Shown piece after piece: positions 38,754-47,885 of a stretch of 64,000 nucleotides of DNA (position 1 is the first letter of the stretch; every line of letters starts with the position of its first letter). Under the pieces are notes generated by a model, which was given only the letters and a program-made list of their open reading frames with translations, did not search any database and was not told where the DNA came from. A program made the translations under genes and the position numbers. Source of the stretch: Actinomadura rudentiformis (lineage in GTDB: Bacteria; Actinomycetota; Actinomycetes; Streptosporangiales; Streptosporangiaceae). The stretch covers positions 62,001-126,000 of the forward strand of contig NZ_WBMT01000008.1 in NCBI RefSeq assembly GCF_008923185.1. Direction: 5' to 3'.

Positions 38754-39650
38754 ATGTCTGAGGTGCGGGTGCGCGCGACGCTGTCGGATGAGGAGATCGA
38801 GAAGGTCGTCCGTCTCGTCGTGTCGGCCGCCGAGCACGACGGTGTCGGGCCGCTGTCCGAACGCTCGCTGCTCTGGCTGCGCGGCGGCGGGGGCGGCGAC
38901 GCGCGCGGCCTCCTGCGGCTGGACGACGCCGGTGGGCTCGTCGGTTACGCCCACCTGGACCTGGCCACCGCTGAGGAGACCGCCGCGGGGGAGTTCGTCG
39001 TGGATCCCCACTCGCGCCGCCGCGGACACGGGCTGGCCCTGCTGAACGGGATGTGCCAGGAGGTGGACGGGCCTCTGCGCGTGTGGGCGCACGGTGATCT
39101 TCCGGCCGCCACCGCGCTGGCCGAGTCGCAGGGCCTTGACCGGGTCCGTGCCCTCTTCCAGATGCGCCGCTCCGCCGACGACCCGCTCCCCGAGTTCACG
39201 GTGGCCGATGGCGTGCGGCTCCGCACGTTCGAGGTCGGCCAGGACGAGGAGGCGTGGCTGCAGGTCAACCGCCGGGCCTTCGCGGACCATCCCGAGCAGG
39301 GCGCCTGGACGCTCGACGATGTCCGGCTGCGCGAGCGGGAGCCGTGGTTCGACCCGGAGGGCCTCTTCCTCGCCGAAAGTGAACGCGACGGAAAGCTGCT
39401 GGGCTTCCACTGGACCAAGATCCACCCCGACGGTCTCGGTGAGGTCTACGTCGTCGGAGTCGACCCCGGCGCGCAGGGCCTCGGCCTGGGCCGTACCCTC
39501 ACCCTCAAGGGCCTTCACCACCTGCGTGAACGGGGCGTACCGGCGATCCTGCTGTATGTGGACGAGTCGAACCAGGCGGCCGTCCGGTTGTACGAGTCCC
39601 TGGGGTTCACCCGCTATGCCGTGGACGTGATGTTCCAGAGCGGTTGTTAA
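38754..39650 (+). CDS. mshD: Mycothiol synthase (MshD acetyltransferase)
   Basis: A 298-aa tandem-GNAT protein that acetylates Cys-GlcN-Ins, the last step in mycothiol synthesis. The C-terminal GNAT domain has the acetyl-CoA loop GVDPGAQGLGLGRTL, and a characteristic LYVDESNQAAVRLYESLGF. The N-terminal domain has VDPHSRRRGHGLALL. Its place between phosphate-transport genes matches mycobacteria, where mshD lies beside glnR and a pst ATPase gene. Confidence 0.95.
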   Translation: MSEVRVRATLSDEEIEKVVRLVVSAAEHDGVGPLSERSLLWLRGGGGGDARGLLRLDDAGGLVGYAHLDLATAEETAAGEFVVDPHSRRRGHGLALLNGMCQEVDGPLRVWAHGDLPAATALAESQGLDRVRALFQMRRSADDPLPEFTVADGVRLRTFEVGQDEEAWLQVNRRAFADHPEQGAWTLDDVRLREREPWFDPEGLFLAESERDGKLLGFHWTKIHPDGLGEVYVVGVDPGAQGLGLGRTLTLKGLHHLRERGVPAILLYVDESNQAAVRLYESLGFTRYAVDVMFQSGC

Positions 39651-39700
39651 CCACACGTCCACGTCTAGTCGAGACATTCTTCCTGGCTCTGCCCGTCCCA

Positions 39701-39722
39701 GTTCATGTTCTGTTCACCTGGT
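39701..39722 (+). promoter_or_regulatory. PHO box upstream of pstS
   Basis: GTTCATGTTCT and GTTCACCTGGT are two adjacent 11-bp units of the Streptomyces PhoP box (consensus close to GTTCACC), with a weaker third TCAGGGTGACT after them. The box lies about 145 bp before the pstS start. Phosphate-starvation induction by PhoP is expected. Confidence 0.75.
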
Positions 39723-39866
39723 TCAGGGTGACTGGTCACCTCTCCTGCCTAACGTCGCTTTCGACGGTGCCCCCCTTACCTGGACAAACGACTCCAGAGA
39801 CCCGGTCGGGGGAAGACGGCAAACCTGGTCTGGGCATCGCCCACCAACTATCGAGGAGACCCTCCG

Positions 39867-40973
39867 GTGAAGAACGGATCTCGGCTGGCCGCCCTGGGCG
39901 GAGTGGTCGTCGCGGGCGCTCTCGCCCTCTCCGCGTGCGGGAGCGACGACAACACGGGGGCGAGCGGGAGCTCTGCCGCCCCGGCCGGCAATATCGACTG
40001 CGCCAAGGCGACCGTGAACGCGGCCGGTTCCAGCGCGCAGAAGAACGCCATCGAGGAGTGGACCAAGCTCTACGCCTCCAAGTGCGCCGGTGCGAACCTG
40101 AACTACACCGCGAGCGGCTCGGGCGCCGGCATCCAGGCGTTCAGCTCGGGTCAGGCCTCCTTCGCCGGGTCCGACTCGGCGCTCAAGCCCGAAGAGGTCG
40201 GCGCCGCAAAGACGCGCTGCCAGGGCAACACCCCGCTCAACCTGCCGATGGTCGTCGGTCCGGTCGCGGTCATCTACAACCTGCAGGGTGTCGACGGCCT
40301 CAAGGTCTCCCCCGAGACCCTGGCCGGCATCTTCTCCGGGAAGATCAAGAACTGGAACGATCCCGCGATCGCCAAGGAGAACGCCGGCGCCAAGCTGCCG
40401 AGCTCGCCGATCAAGCCGGTCTACCGTTCCGACGAGTCGGGCACGACCGACAACTTCACCAAGTACCTGAGCAAGACGGCCCCCAAGCTGTGGACCTGGG
40501 AGCCCGCCAAGAAGTGGCCGAACGGAACCGGCCAGGGCGCGGCCAAGTCCGACGGCGTCAGCGGCCAGGTGAAGAACACCGCGGGCACGATCTCCTACGT
40601 GGAGTACTCGTACGCCAAGAACAACAACCTGCAGACCGCGCTGGTCAAGAACGGCGCCGGTGAGTACACCGAGCTGACCCCCGAGAGCGCCTCGAAGGGC
40701 GTCGCGGGCGCGAAGGTCGAGGGCACCGGCAACGACGTAGCGCTCAAGATCGACTACGGCACCAAGGAAGCGGGCGCCTACCCGATCGTCCTGGTGACCT
40801 ACGAGATCGTCTGCGAGAAGGGCCTGCCCGCCGAGCAGGGCAAGTTCGTCAAGTCCTTCCTCACCTACACCTCCAGCGCCGACGGTCAGAAGATCCTCAC
40901 TGACCTGGGCTACGCACCGCTTCCCGAGTCGGTGCTGACCAAGGTCCAGGCCTCGGTGAAGGCCCTGTCCTGA
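39867..40973 (+). CDS. pstS: Phosphate-binding lipoprotein PstS
   Basis: A 368-aa substrate-binding component of the high-affinity phosphate ABC transporter. The signal peptide MKNGSRLAALGGVVVAGALA ends in lipobox LSAC, so the mature Cys is lipid-anchored. Phosphate-binding motifs are NAAGSSAQKNA, ASFAGSDSAL and YRSDESGTTDNFTKYLS. GTG at 39867. First gene of pstSCAB; a strong hairpin 21 bp after the stop probably lets pstS be expressed above the rest. Confidence 0.96.
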   Translation: MKNGSRLAALGGVVVAGALALSACGSDDNTGASGSSAAPAGNIDCAKATVNAAGSSAQKNAIEEWTKLYASKCAGANLNYTASGSGAGIQAFSSGQASFAGSDSALKPEEVGAAKTRCQGNTPLNLPMVVGPVAVIYNLQGVDGLKVSPETLAGIFSGKIKNWNDPAIAKENAGAKLPSSPIKPVYRSDESGTTDNFTKYLSKTAPKLWTWEPAKKWPNGTGQGAAKSDGVSGQVKNTAGTISYVEYSYAKNNNLQTALVKNGAGEYTELTPESASKGVAGAKVEGTGNDVALKIDYGTKEAGAYPIVLVTYEIVCEKGLPAEQGKFVKSFLTYTSSADGQKILTDLGYAPLPESVLTKVQASVKALS

Positions 40974-40994
40974 CCGGAGACCACACCACCGGCA

Positions 40995-41025
40995 GCCCCG
41001 CCACCGACGACCTCGGTGGCGGGGC
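40995..41025 (+). terminator. Intercistronic hairpin between pstS and pstC
   Basis: GCCCCGCCACCGA (40995-41007) pairs perfectly with TCGGTGGCGGGGC (41013-41025). It has no T-tract and lies in the only sizeable gap of the pst operon, so it is a likely attenuator or mRNA stabiliser favouring pstS. Confidence 0.75.
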
Positions 41026-41065
41026 ACGCCTGGGTTCCACCGATGACACTCGAGGAGGGCACCCC

Positions 41066-42043
41066 GTGACGAGTGAGACCGGCGTCGAGGCGACCGCCGG
41101 CGCGAAACACCGGGCCACCGGCCGGCCGATGAGCACCGGCCGGGCCGGCGACAGGATCTTCAGCGGTGCCGCACGGGGTTCGGGCATCTTCGTGCTCGCC
41201 CTCATGGCGGCGATCGCGGTCTTCCTGATCTGGAAGGCCATCCCGGCCCTGCAGAAGAACGAGGCGAGCTTCCTCACCACCGAGGAATGGAACCCCAACG
41301 CGATACCCCCCAAGTTCGGCATCGCGCAGCTGGCGTTCGGCACCGTGGTCTCGTCCTTCCTCGCACTGCTGATCGCGGCGCCGGTGGCGATCGGGATCGC
41401 GCTGTTCATCTCCTTCTACGCGCCGCGCAAGCTGACCGGGCTGCTCGGCTACGTGGTCGACCTGCTCGCCGCCGTGCCGAGCATCGTCTACGGCCTCTGG
41501 GGGCTGTACTTCCTGTCGCAGCACATGGAGGGCGTCAGCAAGATCCTCAACACGCTGCTGGGCTGGATCCCCTTCTTCGGCGGCAGCCCCGGCAAGAACT
41601 CGATCTTCACGGCCTCGGTCGTGCTCGCCATCATGATCCTGCCGATCATCTCCTCGATCTCCCGTGAGGTCTTCCTCCAGGTGCCGCAGGCCAACGTGGA
41701 GGCCGCGCAGGCGCTCGGCGCCACCCGCTGGGAGACGATCCGGATGGCGGTGCTGCCGTACGGGCGATCCGGCATGATCGGCGCCTCGATGCTGGGTCTG
41801 GGCCGGGCGATGGGCGAGACGATCGCCGTCGCCATGGTGCTGACGTTCGTCCCCGGCATCAACATCCACCTGCTGGAGGACGGCGGCGCCACGTTCGCCT
41901 CCAACATCGCCAACAGCTTCGCCGAGGCCGGTGAGACGGGCCGCGGCGCGCTGATCGCCTCTGGCCTCGTGCTCTTCGTGATCACCCTCGTCGTCAACAT
42001 GGCGGCCCGGGCGGTCGTCGCCCGCCGCAAGGAGTTCGTGTGA
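41066..42043 (+). CDS. pstC: Phosphate ABC transporter permease PstC
   Basis: A 325-aa membrane permease with six predicted helices. It has the ABC-permease EAA loop (EAAQALGATRWETIRMAVLPYGRSGM) and the family segments SIVYGLWGLYFL and GRAMGETIAVAMVLTFVPG. Its stop overlaps the pstA start by 4 bp. It forms the channel with PstA. Confidence 0.95.
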   Translation: MTSETGVEATAGAKHRATGRPMSTGRAGDRIFSGAARGSGIFVLALMAAIAVFLIWKAIPALQKNEASFLTTEEWNPNAIPPKFGIAQLAFGTVVSSFLALLIAAPVAIGIALFISFYAPRKLTGLLGYVVDLLAAVPSIVYGLWGLYFLSQHMEGVSKILNTLLGWIPFFGGSPGKNSIFTASVVLAIMILPIISSISREVFLQVPQANVEAAQALGATRWETIRMAVLPYGRSGMIGASMLGLGRAMGETIAVAMVLTFVPGINIHLLEDGGATFASNIANSFAEAGETGRGALIASGLVLFVITLVVNMAARAVVARRKEFV

Positions 42044-42948
42044 GTGCCGTGTCCAGCCCCGCCAAGCGCACCCCGACGCTCGGCTCGGTCTCCAGCGCCC
42101 GCAAGCTCAAGGACCGGCTCGCCCAGGGCCTGGTCTACGTCGCCTTCCTGCTGGCACTGATCCCGCTGGTGTCGGTCCTCTGGACGGTCGTCGGCAACGG
42201 GATCAAGCGGCTGGACGCCCAGTTCTTCCAGTTCTCGATGAACGGGGTGAGTGGCAAGGACGCCGGTGGCGGCGCGTACCACGCCGTCGTCGGCACACTG
42301 GAGCAGGTACTGATCACCAGCGTGATCGCCGTGCCGATCGCCGTGCTCACGGCCATCTACCTGGTGGAGTACGGCGCCAACGGCCGGCTCGCCCGGCTGA
42401 TCAGCTTCTTCGTGGACGTCATGACCGGCATCCCGTCGATCGTCGCCGGCCTCTTCGTCCTTGCGATGTGGCTGCTGACCCTCGGCATCATGAAGGAGGG
42501 TGCGGGCTTCGCCGGCTCCCTCGCGCTCGCGATCCTCATGATCCCGACAGTGGTGCGGGCGACCGAGGAGATGCTCAAGCTCGTGCCGAACGACCTGCGC
42601 GAGGCCTCGTACGCGCTGGGCGTGCCGCGCTGGCGGACCATCTGCTTCGTGGTGCTGCCGACCGCCCTCACCGGCATCCTCACCGGCGTCATGCTGGCCG
42701 TCGCCCGTGTGATGGGCGAGACCGCGCCGCTTCTGCTGGTCATCGGCTTCACCAAGGCGATCAACACCAACCCGCTCGAAGGCCCGCAGGGATCGCTGCC
42801 CACGTTCATCTGGGACCAGGCCAGCGACCCCAACCAGAACGCGATCGACCGCGCCTGGACCGCCGCCCTCACGCTGATCCTGATCATCATGCTGCTCAAC
42901 ATCGCGGCCCGCCTCGTCGCCCGCAGGCACCGGCCCGGTTCCCGCTGA
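42040..42948 (+). CDS. pstA: Phosphate ABC transporter permease PstA
   Basis: A 302-aa permease. Family features are IYLVEYGANGRLARLI, DVMTGIPSIVAGLFV, the EAA loop (REASYALGVPRWRTICFVVL) and ARVMGETAPLLLVIGFT. Start GTG at 42040, coupled to pstC. Confidence 0.95.
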   Translation: MSAVSSPAKRTPTLGSVSSARKLKDRLAQGLVYVAFLLALIPLVSVLWTVVGNGIKRLDAQFFQFSMNGVSGKDAGGGAYHAVVGTLEQVLITSVIAVPIAVLTAIYLVEYGANGRLARLISFFVDVMTGIPSIVAGLFVLAMWLLTLGIMKEGAGFAGSLALAILMIPTVVRATEEMLKLVPNDLREASYALGVPRWRTICFVVLPTALTGILTGVMLAVARVMGETAPLLLVIGFTKAINTNPLEGPQGSLPTFIWDQASDPNQNAIDRAWTAALTLILIIMLLNIAARLVARRHRPGSR

Positions 42949-42983
42949 CCACCCCCGAAAGACCCGATAGGAGCATCACCCTC

Positions 42984-43760
42984 ATGGCCAAGCGCATCGA
43001 AGTCTCCGGACTGCATGCCTACTACGGCGGCGTCCACGCCATCGAGGACATCTCGATGACGGTCGAGCCGCGCTCGGTGACCGCGTTCATCGGGCCTTCC
43101 GGTTGTGGCAAGTCGACCTTTCTGCGCACCCTCAACCGCATGCACGAGGTGATCCCCAACGCCCGCGTGCAGGGCAAGGTCATGCTCGACGACGAGGACC
43201 TGTACGGCAAGGACGTCGACCCGGTGGCGGTGCGCCGCGTCGTGGGCATGGTGTTCCAGCGGCCCAACCCGTTCCCCACCATGTCGATCTACGACAACGT
43301 GGCGGCCGGGCTCAAACTCAACGGTGTCCGCCGCAAGGGCCAGCTCGACGAGATCGTCGAGGAGTCGCTCAAGGGCGCCAACCTGTGGAACGAGGTCAAG
43401 GACCGCCTGAGCAAGCCCGGCGCGGGCCTGTCGGGCGGTCAGCAGCAGCGCCTCTGCATCGCCCGCGCGATCGCGGTCAAGCCCCAGGTGCTCCTGATGG
43501 ACGAGCCCTGCTCGGCGCTCGACCCGATCTCCACGCTCGCGATCGAGGACCTCATCGCCAAGCTGAAGAGCCTCTACACGATCGTCATCGTGACCCACAA
43601 CATGCAGCAGGCCGCCCGCGTCAGCGACCGCACGGCGTTCTTCAACATCGCCGGCACCGGCCAGCCCGGCAAGCTCATCGAGATCGACGAGACCAGCAAG
43701 ATCTTCACCAACCCCGAGCAGAAGGCCACCGAGGACTACATCACCGGCCGCTTCGGCTGA
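42984..43760 (+). CDS. pstB: Phosphate ABC transporter ATPase PstB
   Basis: A 258-aa ATPase: Walker A GPSGCGKSTF, Q-loop FQRPNPFP, signature LSGGQQQRLCIAR, Walker B VLLMDEPCSALDP and switch His in VTHNMQQAARVSD. A near-textbook PstB in length and sequence. Its ATG at 42984 follows a GATAGGAG ribosome site 36 bp after pstA. Last gene of the operon, ended by the hairpin at 43772. No phoU follows. Confidence 0.96.
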   Translation: MAKRIEVSGLHAYYGGVHAIEDISMTVEPRSVTAFIGPSGCGKSTFLRTLNRMHEVIPNARVQGKVMLDDEDLYGKDVDPVAVRRVVGMVFQRPNPFPTMSIYDNVAAGLKLNGVRRKGQLDEIVEESLKGANLWNEVKDRLSKPGAGLSGGQQQRLCIARAIAVKPQVLLMDEPCSALDPISTLAIEDLIAKLKSLYTIVIVTHNMQQAARVSDRTAFFNIAGTGQPGKLIEIDETSKIFTNPEQKATEDYITGRFG

Positions 43761-43771
43761 TCGGGGCGCAC

Positions 43772-43803
43772 AGCCCCCGCCGTCCCTCGCGGACGGCGGG
43801 GCT
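43772..43803 (+). terminator. Terminator of the pst operon
   Basis: AGCCCCCGCCGTCC pairs with GGACGGCGGGGCT (one bulged C) around CTCGC, 12 bp after the pstB stop, followed by CTGTCATT. Confidence 0.85.
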
Positions 43804-43880
43804 CTGTCATTCCATGATCGAGAAGAATGAAATTCCAGCACCGCGACAATCCCAGCCACGCACGCGGGCGCGCTAACGGG

Positions 43881-43912
43881 TCGTGAAGCGAGCCGAAGGC
43901 GAAGCTTCACGA
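43881..43912 (-). terminator. Probable glnR terminator
   Basis: TCGTGAAGC (43881-43889) pairs with GCTTCACGA (43904-43912). It lies about 70 bp past the glnR stop on the minus strand, between it and the convergent pst operon. Confidence 0.6.
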
Positions 43913-43981
43913 GAGATCGCGCACGCCGCTTTTGCGGTTCAGCGGTCGAGCCGCCAGGCGAGGCCGTTGAGGCCGAAAAAG

Positions 43982-44692
43982 CTAATGAGACACCGTGACG
44001 TCTTCTGTTTCGCCGGGGCGGTGGTCGGGGACGAAGCGGTAGCCGACGTTTCGGACCGTTCCGATGAGCGATTCGTATTCGGCGCCCAGCTTGGCGCGGA
44101 GACGGCGGACGTGCACGTCGACCGTTCGGGTGCCGCCGAAGTAGTCGTAGCCCCAGACCTCCTGGAGCAGCTGCGCGCGGGTGAAGACTCGGCCCGGGTG
44201 CTGGGCGAGGTACTTGAGGAGCTCGAACTCCTTGAACGTCAGGTCGAGCACGCGCCCGCGCAGCCGGGCGGTGTAGGTGGCCTCATCGATGGTCAGCTCG
44301 CCGCTGCGGATCTCGCCGGGCACCTCGTCGGCCTCGGCGACCGACACGCGGCCCACCGCGAGGCGGAGGCGCGCCTCGACCTCGGCTGGGCCGGCCGACT
44401 GGAGCAGGACGTCGTCCAGGCCCCATTCGGGGCTCAGCGCGGCCAGGCCGCCCTCGGTCACGATCGCCAGCAGCGGGCAGTCGAGCCCGGTGGTCCGCAG
44501 CAGCCGGCACAGGCTCTTGGCCTGGACCAGGTCGCGGCGGGCGTCGACCAGGACCACATCCGCCGGGGGTGCGTCGATCAGCGCGGACGCCTCGGCGGGC
44601 GCGACGCGTACCGAATGCAGGAGAAGCCCCAGCGCGGGCAGTACCTCATCGGAAGGTTCCAACGCGTTGGTCAGCAGGAGCAAGCTGCTCAA
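43982..44692 (-). CDS. glnR: GlnR, OmpR-family global nitrogen regulator
   Basis: A 236-aa orphan response regulator. I recognise it as GlnR from the near-invariant N-terminus MSSLLLLTNALEPSDEVLPA and the C-terminal winged helix (LTFKEFELLKYLAQHPGRVF, WGYDYFGGTRTVDVHVRRLR, GTVRNVGYRFVPD). The receiver domain keeps an Asp in ADVVLVDARRDL but lacks a partner kinase gene, as is usual for GlnR. In other actinobacteria it controls glutamine synthetase, ammonium transport and other nitrogen genes. Its place between pst/mshD and lmeA/cysA genes matches the mycobacterial Rv0818 context. Confidence 0.93.
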   Translation of the reverse strand: MSSLLLLTNALEPSDEVLPALGLLLHSVRVAPAEASALIDAPPADVVLVDARRDLVQAKSLCRLLRTTGLDCPLLAIVTEGGLAALSPEWGLDDVLLQSAGPAEVEARLRLAVGRVSVAEADEVPGEIRSGELTIDEATYTARLRGRVLDLTFKEFELLKYLAQHPGRVFTRAQLLQEVWGYDYFGGTRTVDVHVRRLRAKLGAEYESLIGTVRNVGYRFVPDHRPGETEDVTVSH

Positions 44693-44915
44693 ATGCCGCC
44701 TCCTCGCCCTAAAGACGTCGAGGACCCAGGCGGTTCGTCCTCCAGCCTGGCAGCAGGTCGCCGGCTCAAGGAGAGGTGACCATGAAGGGGCTGTCGGATG
44801 AACTCCATGGCCTCGTCGCCCGGATCCCTCGGACTGAGCATATCCGAGTGGTCGAGCGGGGCAATGGGACGTTGACTACAGGTTTCCGGGGTTGCCGGGA
44901 TGAGATCCTGGGGTC

Positions 44916-45176
44916 ATGGCGAAGGGAACGATCAGATACTGGGCCGCCGCGAAGGCCGCGGCCGGGGTCGCCGAGGAACCGTACGAAGCGGACACGCTCG
45001 CCGAGGCGATCGCCGGTGCCGCCTTGCGGGACGGGCGAACCGGCGATTTCCGGCGCGTGGTCGAGCGCAGCTCGTTCCTGGTCGACGGCGACCCCGTCGG
45101 CACCCGCGCGCACGATTCGATCAAGCTGCCGGAGGGCGGGGTCGTCGAGGTCCTGCCGCCGTTCGCAGGTGGTTGA
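44916..45176 (+). CDS. MoaD/ThiS-family sulfur carrier protein
   Basis: An 86-aa beta-grasp protein ending in Gly-Gly (PPFAGG), the site that is thiocarboxylated in molybdopterin or thiamine synthesis. The start MAKGTIRYWAAAKAAAGVAE and the LPEGGVVEVLPPFAGG end are typical of the MoaD/ThiS family. No partner enzyme is adjacent, so the acceptor pathway is open. The linked cysA-type sulfurtransferase locus 3.6 kb away is a possible sulfur source (inference). Confidence 0.88.
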   Translation: MAKGTIRYWAAAKAAAGVAEEPYEADTLAEAIAGAALRDGRTGDFRRVVERSSFLVDGDPVGTRAHDSIKLPEGGVVEVLPPFAGG

Positions 45177-45303
45177 CATCACATTCACTGGTCCCGTGAA
45201 CCGATGGTCCCGTGCCGCGATCTCAATCTCTGAGGCGACTCGGTGGCGCCCTCCTGGCCACTATCGTGTGGCGATCGCCGGGTTCGCCGCCTAGAGGAGA
45301 AAC

Positions 45304-45999
45304 ATGCGGAAAGTACTGCTGGTACTGCTCATCCTGCTGATCGGGGGCGTCGTCGCCGCCGACCGCATCGGGGTGCGGGTCGCGCAGGACGAGATCGGCA
45401 AGCAGGTGGCGGCGCAGTACAACCTGCAACAACAGCCCGAGGTGACCATCCACGGGTTCCCGTTCCTCACCCAGGCGATCGGCGGCGAGTACGACCAGAT
45501 CGACGTGAAGCTCGGCCAGTGGACCGAGCGCGGCGTCACGGTCGGCGACGTCACGATCGAGATGCGCGGGGTGAGCGCGCCGCTGGCCGACGTCGCCGGC
45601 GGCAACGCCGACAACGTCACCGCCCAGGAGGCGAGGGCCTCCGCGGTGATCCCGTACAGCGTGATCAAGGCGCGGGCGCCCAGGGAGGTCAAGGGCATCG
45701 CCGCCAGGGGCGACAACCTCCAGCTCGACCTGGACGGCACCATCGCCGGCATCCCGCTCAGCGGCAGCGCGGTCGTCTCGGTCAAGCCGAGCGACAAGGG
45801 CATCGTCATCACGCCGGTCTCGGGCGGCCTGACCGGCCTGCCGCAGCTGCCCGCCGTGGGCCAGCTCGTCAGCTGGACGGTCCCGGTCGCCAACCTGCCG
45901 GTCGGCTCGAAGATCAGCGAGATCCAGCCCACCCCGGACGGCCTGCGGGTCGGGGCGACCGCCAAGAACCTCCGGCTGAACGATCTCCCGAACGCCTGA
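45304..45999 (+). CDS. lmeA: LmeA-like lipid-binding protein (DUF2993)
   Basis: A 231-aa exported protein. MRKVLLVLLILLIGGVVAAD is a signal peptide or membrane anchor. The rest fits DUF2993: QPEVTIHGFPFLTQAIGGEY, AVIPYSVIKARA, and a C-terminal QPTPDGLRVGATAKNLRL. In mycobacteria the homologue (Rv0817c, LmeA) lies beside glnR and thiX, as here. It binds phosphoinositides and promotes lipomannan chain elongation. Whether this organism makes lipomannan of that type is unknown. Confidence 0.85.
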   Translation: MRKVLLVLLILLIGGVVAADRIGVRVAQDEIGKQVAAQYNLQQQPEVTIHGFPFLTQAIGGEYDQIDVKLGQWTERGVTVGDVTIEMRGVSAPLADVAGGNADNVTAQEARASAVIPYSVIKARAPREVKGIAARGDNLQLDLDGTIAGIPLSGSAVVSVKPSDKGIVITPVSGGLTGLPQLPAVGQLVSWTVPVANLPVGSKISEIQPTPDGLRVGATAKNLRLNDLPNA

Positions 46000-46048
46000 C
46001 CGGCGTCCCGGGCAAAGAGCTGATCGGCGTCCGTCCTGGAAATAGTCG

Positions 46049-46603
46049 GTGACTTGTGAACCGGGCGCGATCGGCGTACGTGTCTGTGGTGTGGGTCCAA
46101 CCGCGGATGAAGGGTTGCTGCGCGCCCTCTATAGCGAGCACGGCGGTCCTCTCCTCGGTTATGTGCTGAGACTGACGGGGGGCGACAAGCCGCAGGCCGA
46201 GGATGTCGTCCAGGAGACGCTCCTGCGCGCCTGGCGGCATCCCGAGGCGCTGGCCGGGCGCCCGGTACGGCCGTGGTTGTTCACGGTGGCCCGCAACCTC
46301 GTGGTCGACGCGCACCGGGCGCGGCGGGCCCGGCCGCCCGAGACCGGCATCGACGACCAGGTCACGCAGACCGCCGGTGTGGACGACATCGACCGGGCGC
46401 TCGAATCGTGGACGGTCGCGGAGGCGCTGGCGGATCTCAGCCCCCCGCATCGCGCGGTGCTGGTGGAGACCTACTACCGCGGCCGTTCGGTGGCGGAGAC
46501 GGCCAAGACGCTCGGCATCCCGCCCGGCACGGTCAAGTCGCGGACCTACTACGCGCTGCGGGCGCTGAAACTCGCATTGGAGGAGCGGGGGTTGGCGCCA
46601 TGA
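46049..46603 (+). CDS. ECF RNA polymerase sigma factor (SigL-like)
   Basis: A 184-aa group IV sigma factor. Region 2 has LYSEHGGPLLGYVLRLTGGD, AEDVVQETLLRAWRHPE and RPWLFTVARNLVVDAHRARRA. Region 4 has LSPPHRAVLVETYYRGRSVA and LGIPPGTVKSRTYYALRAL. It resembles mycobacterial SigL. The start is uncertain: GTG at 46049 or GTG at 46091, neither with a clear ribosome site. The zinc-binding anti-sigma gene overlaps its stop by 4 bp. Confidence 0.93.
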   Translation: MTCEPGAIGVRVCGVGPTADEGLLRALYSEHGGPLLGYVLRLTGGDKPQAEDVVQETLLRAWRHPEALAGRPVRPWLFTVARNLVVDAHRARRARPPETGIDDQVTQTAGVDDIDRALESWTVAEALADLSPPHRAVLVETYYRGRSVAETAKTLGIPPGTVKSRTYYALRALKLALEERGLAP

Positions 46604-47331
46604 CCGGCTGCGGGGAGCAGAAGGCCTCGCTGGGGGTGTACGTCCTCGGCGCGATCGACCCTGCCGAGCGGAGCCGGCTGGAGAGCCATCTGGAGTCGTG
46701 CCCGTCCTGCCGGGACGAGCTGGCGGGCCTGGCGGGGCTGCCTGCGCTGCTCGGGCGGGTGACCGAGGCACAGATCACCCAGGTCGCCGGGCCTCCCGAG
46801 GAGCTCCTCGACAGCCTGCTCGCGCGGGCGGCGGAGGAGCGGAAGGGCTCGTGGGGGCGGCTGTTCGGCGGGGGAGTGACGCGCTGGGCGCCGCTCGCGG
46901 TCGCCGCCGCGGTGCTGCTGGTGATCGGGGCGCTGATCGGCGTGGAGATGTCCGGCGGGCTGAACGCAGGGGAACGCCCCGCGGCCGTACGGACGGTCAC
47001 TCCGCCGCCGCCGACGCCCACCAAACCCCCGAAGGCGGAGCAGATCAGTGCCAAATCGCCTGATCAGAAGGTCGACGCGCGCGTGATGTTGTTCCAGAAG
47101 AAATGGGGCACCAGCGTGGAGATCTACCTGAGCGGGGCGCCGTACGGCGAGAGCTGCCGCTGGTACGCCGTCGCCAAGGACGGGCGGCGGGACATGCTCG
47201 GCAGCTGGCATGTCGCATACCCGCGTGGCTACGGGAAGTACTCCGGGTCCACGATGTTCAGCCGGGACGAGCTCTTCTCGTTCGAGGTCGTCACCGTGGG
47301 CGGCCAGCCCCTGATCACGATCCCCGCCTGA
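46600..47331 (+). CDS. Zinc-type membrane anti-sigma factor
   Basis: A 243-aa partner of the preceding sigma factor. The N-terminal ZAS domain has the H-x3-C-x2-C motif in LESHLESCPSCRDELA, which binds and inactivates the sigma factor and may sense redox change. One membrane helix (WAPLAVAAAVLLVIGALIGV) and a Pro-rich spacer lead to an extracytoplasmic domain of about 95 residues (VEIYLSGAPYGESCRWYAVA). The layout matches RslA, the SigL anti-sigma factor. ATG at 46600 overlaps the sigma stop (ATGA). Confidence 0.93.
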   Translation: MTGCGEQKASLGVYVLGAIDPAERSRLESHLESCPSCRDELAGLAGLPALLGRVTEAQITQVAGPPEELLDSLLARAAEERKGSWGRLFGGGVTRWAPLAVAAAVLLVIGALIGVEMSGGLNAGERPAAVRTVTPPPPTPTKPPKAEQISAKSPDQKVDARVMLFQKKWGTSVEIYLSGAPYGESCRWYAVAKDGRRDMLGSWHVAYPRGYGKYSGSTMFSRDELFSFEVVTVGGQPLITIPA

Positions 47332-47403
47332 CCACCCCCGCTTGAGCGTCAGAGCCGACCCCGCGTCGGGAATCTTTCGGCGGTCCGGGTACTTTCACTG
47401 GCG

Positions 47404-47847
47404 ATGGAGGGTGCACTCGTCGCGATCGCGGTTCTGGCGGCGGCCACGGTGTTCGGGGTCGTCCGGCGGCGCCGCGACGGAGTGCTGCGTTCGGACAAGT
47501 CGGCTGGAGCACGTGGTGTGAACGGGACGGGCGAGCGGCTGGACGCCGCGGATCTCGGTGGCGAGGAGCTCGGTGAGCGCGCCACCCTCGTTCAGTTCTC
47601 CAGCGCGTTCTGCGCACCCTGCCGCGCGACCAGGCGGGTCCTCGGCGAGGTGGCCGGCATGGTGGAAGGCGTCTCACATGTCGAGATCGACGCTGAGCAT
47701 CACTTGGAGCTGGTGCGCCGGCTAAATGTGATCCGTACCCCAACCGTGCTCGTGCTGGACGGCGGTGGGCGGATCATCCGGCGAGCCGCAGGGCAGCCCA
47801 GGAAGGCCGATGTCATCGCGGCTCTGGGCGAGGCGATCACCCCGTGA
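47404..47847 (+). CDS. Membrane-anchored thioredoxin-fold protein
   Basis: A 147-aa protein: an N-terminal hydrophobic helix (VAIAVLAAATVFGVVRRRR), then a thioredoxin domain with active site FSSAFCAPCRATRRV (CxxC), IDAEHHLELVRRL and the cis-Pro in RTPTVLVLDGGG. It corresponds in position to mycobacterial thiX (Rv0816c), which lies between cysA2 and lmeA. A disulfide reductase acting near the membrane face is likely. Confidence 0.9.
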   Translation: MEGALVAIAVLAAATVFGVVRRRRDGVLRSDKSAGARGVNGTGERLDAADLGGEELGERATLVQFSSAFCAPCRATRRVLGEVAGMVEGVSHVEIDAEHHLELVRRLNVIRTPTVLVLDGGGRIIRRAAGQPRKADVIAALGEAITP

Positions 47848-47885
47848 GCGGCGGCCCGTTGACCTGCGTGAAAAGCCGTACCGTT

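Noticed and set aside
44782..45294. A frame with a strong AAGGAGAGG ribosome site and ATG at 44782
   Set aside because: The first ~35 residues look protein-like, but the frame then runs antiphase through the whole MoaD-like gene. It may be a decayed or very short gene; I could not support a product.
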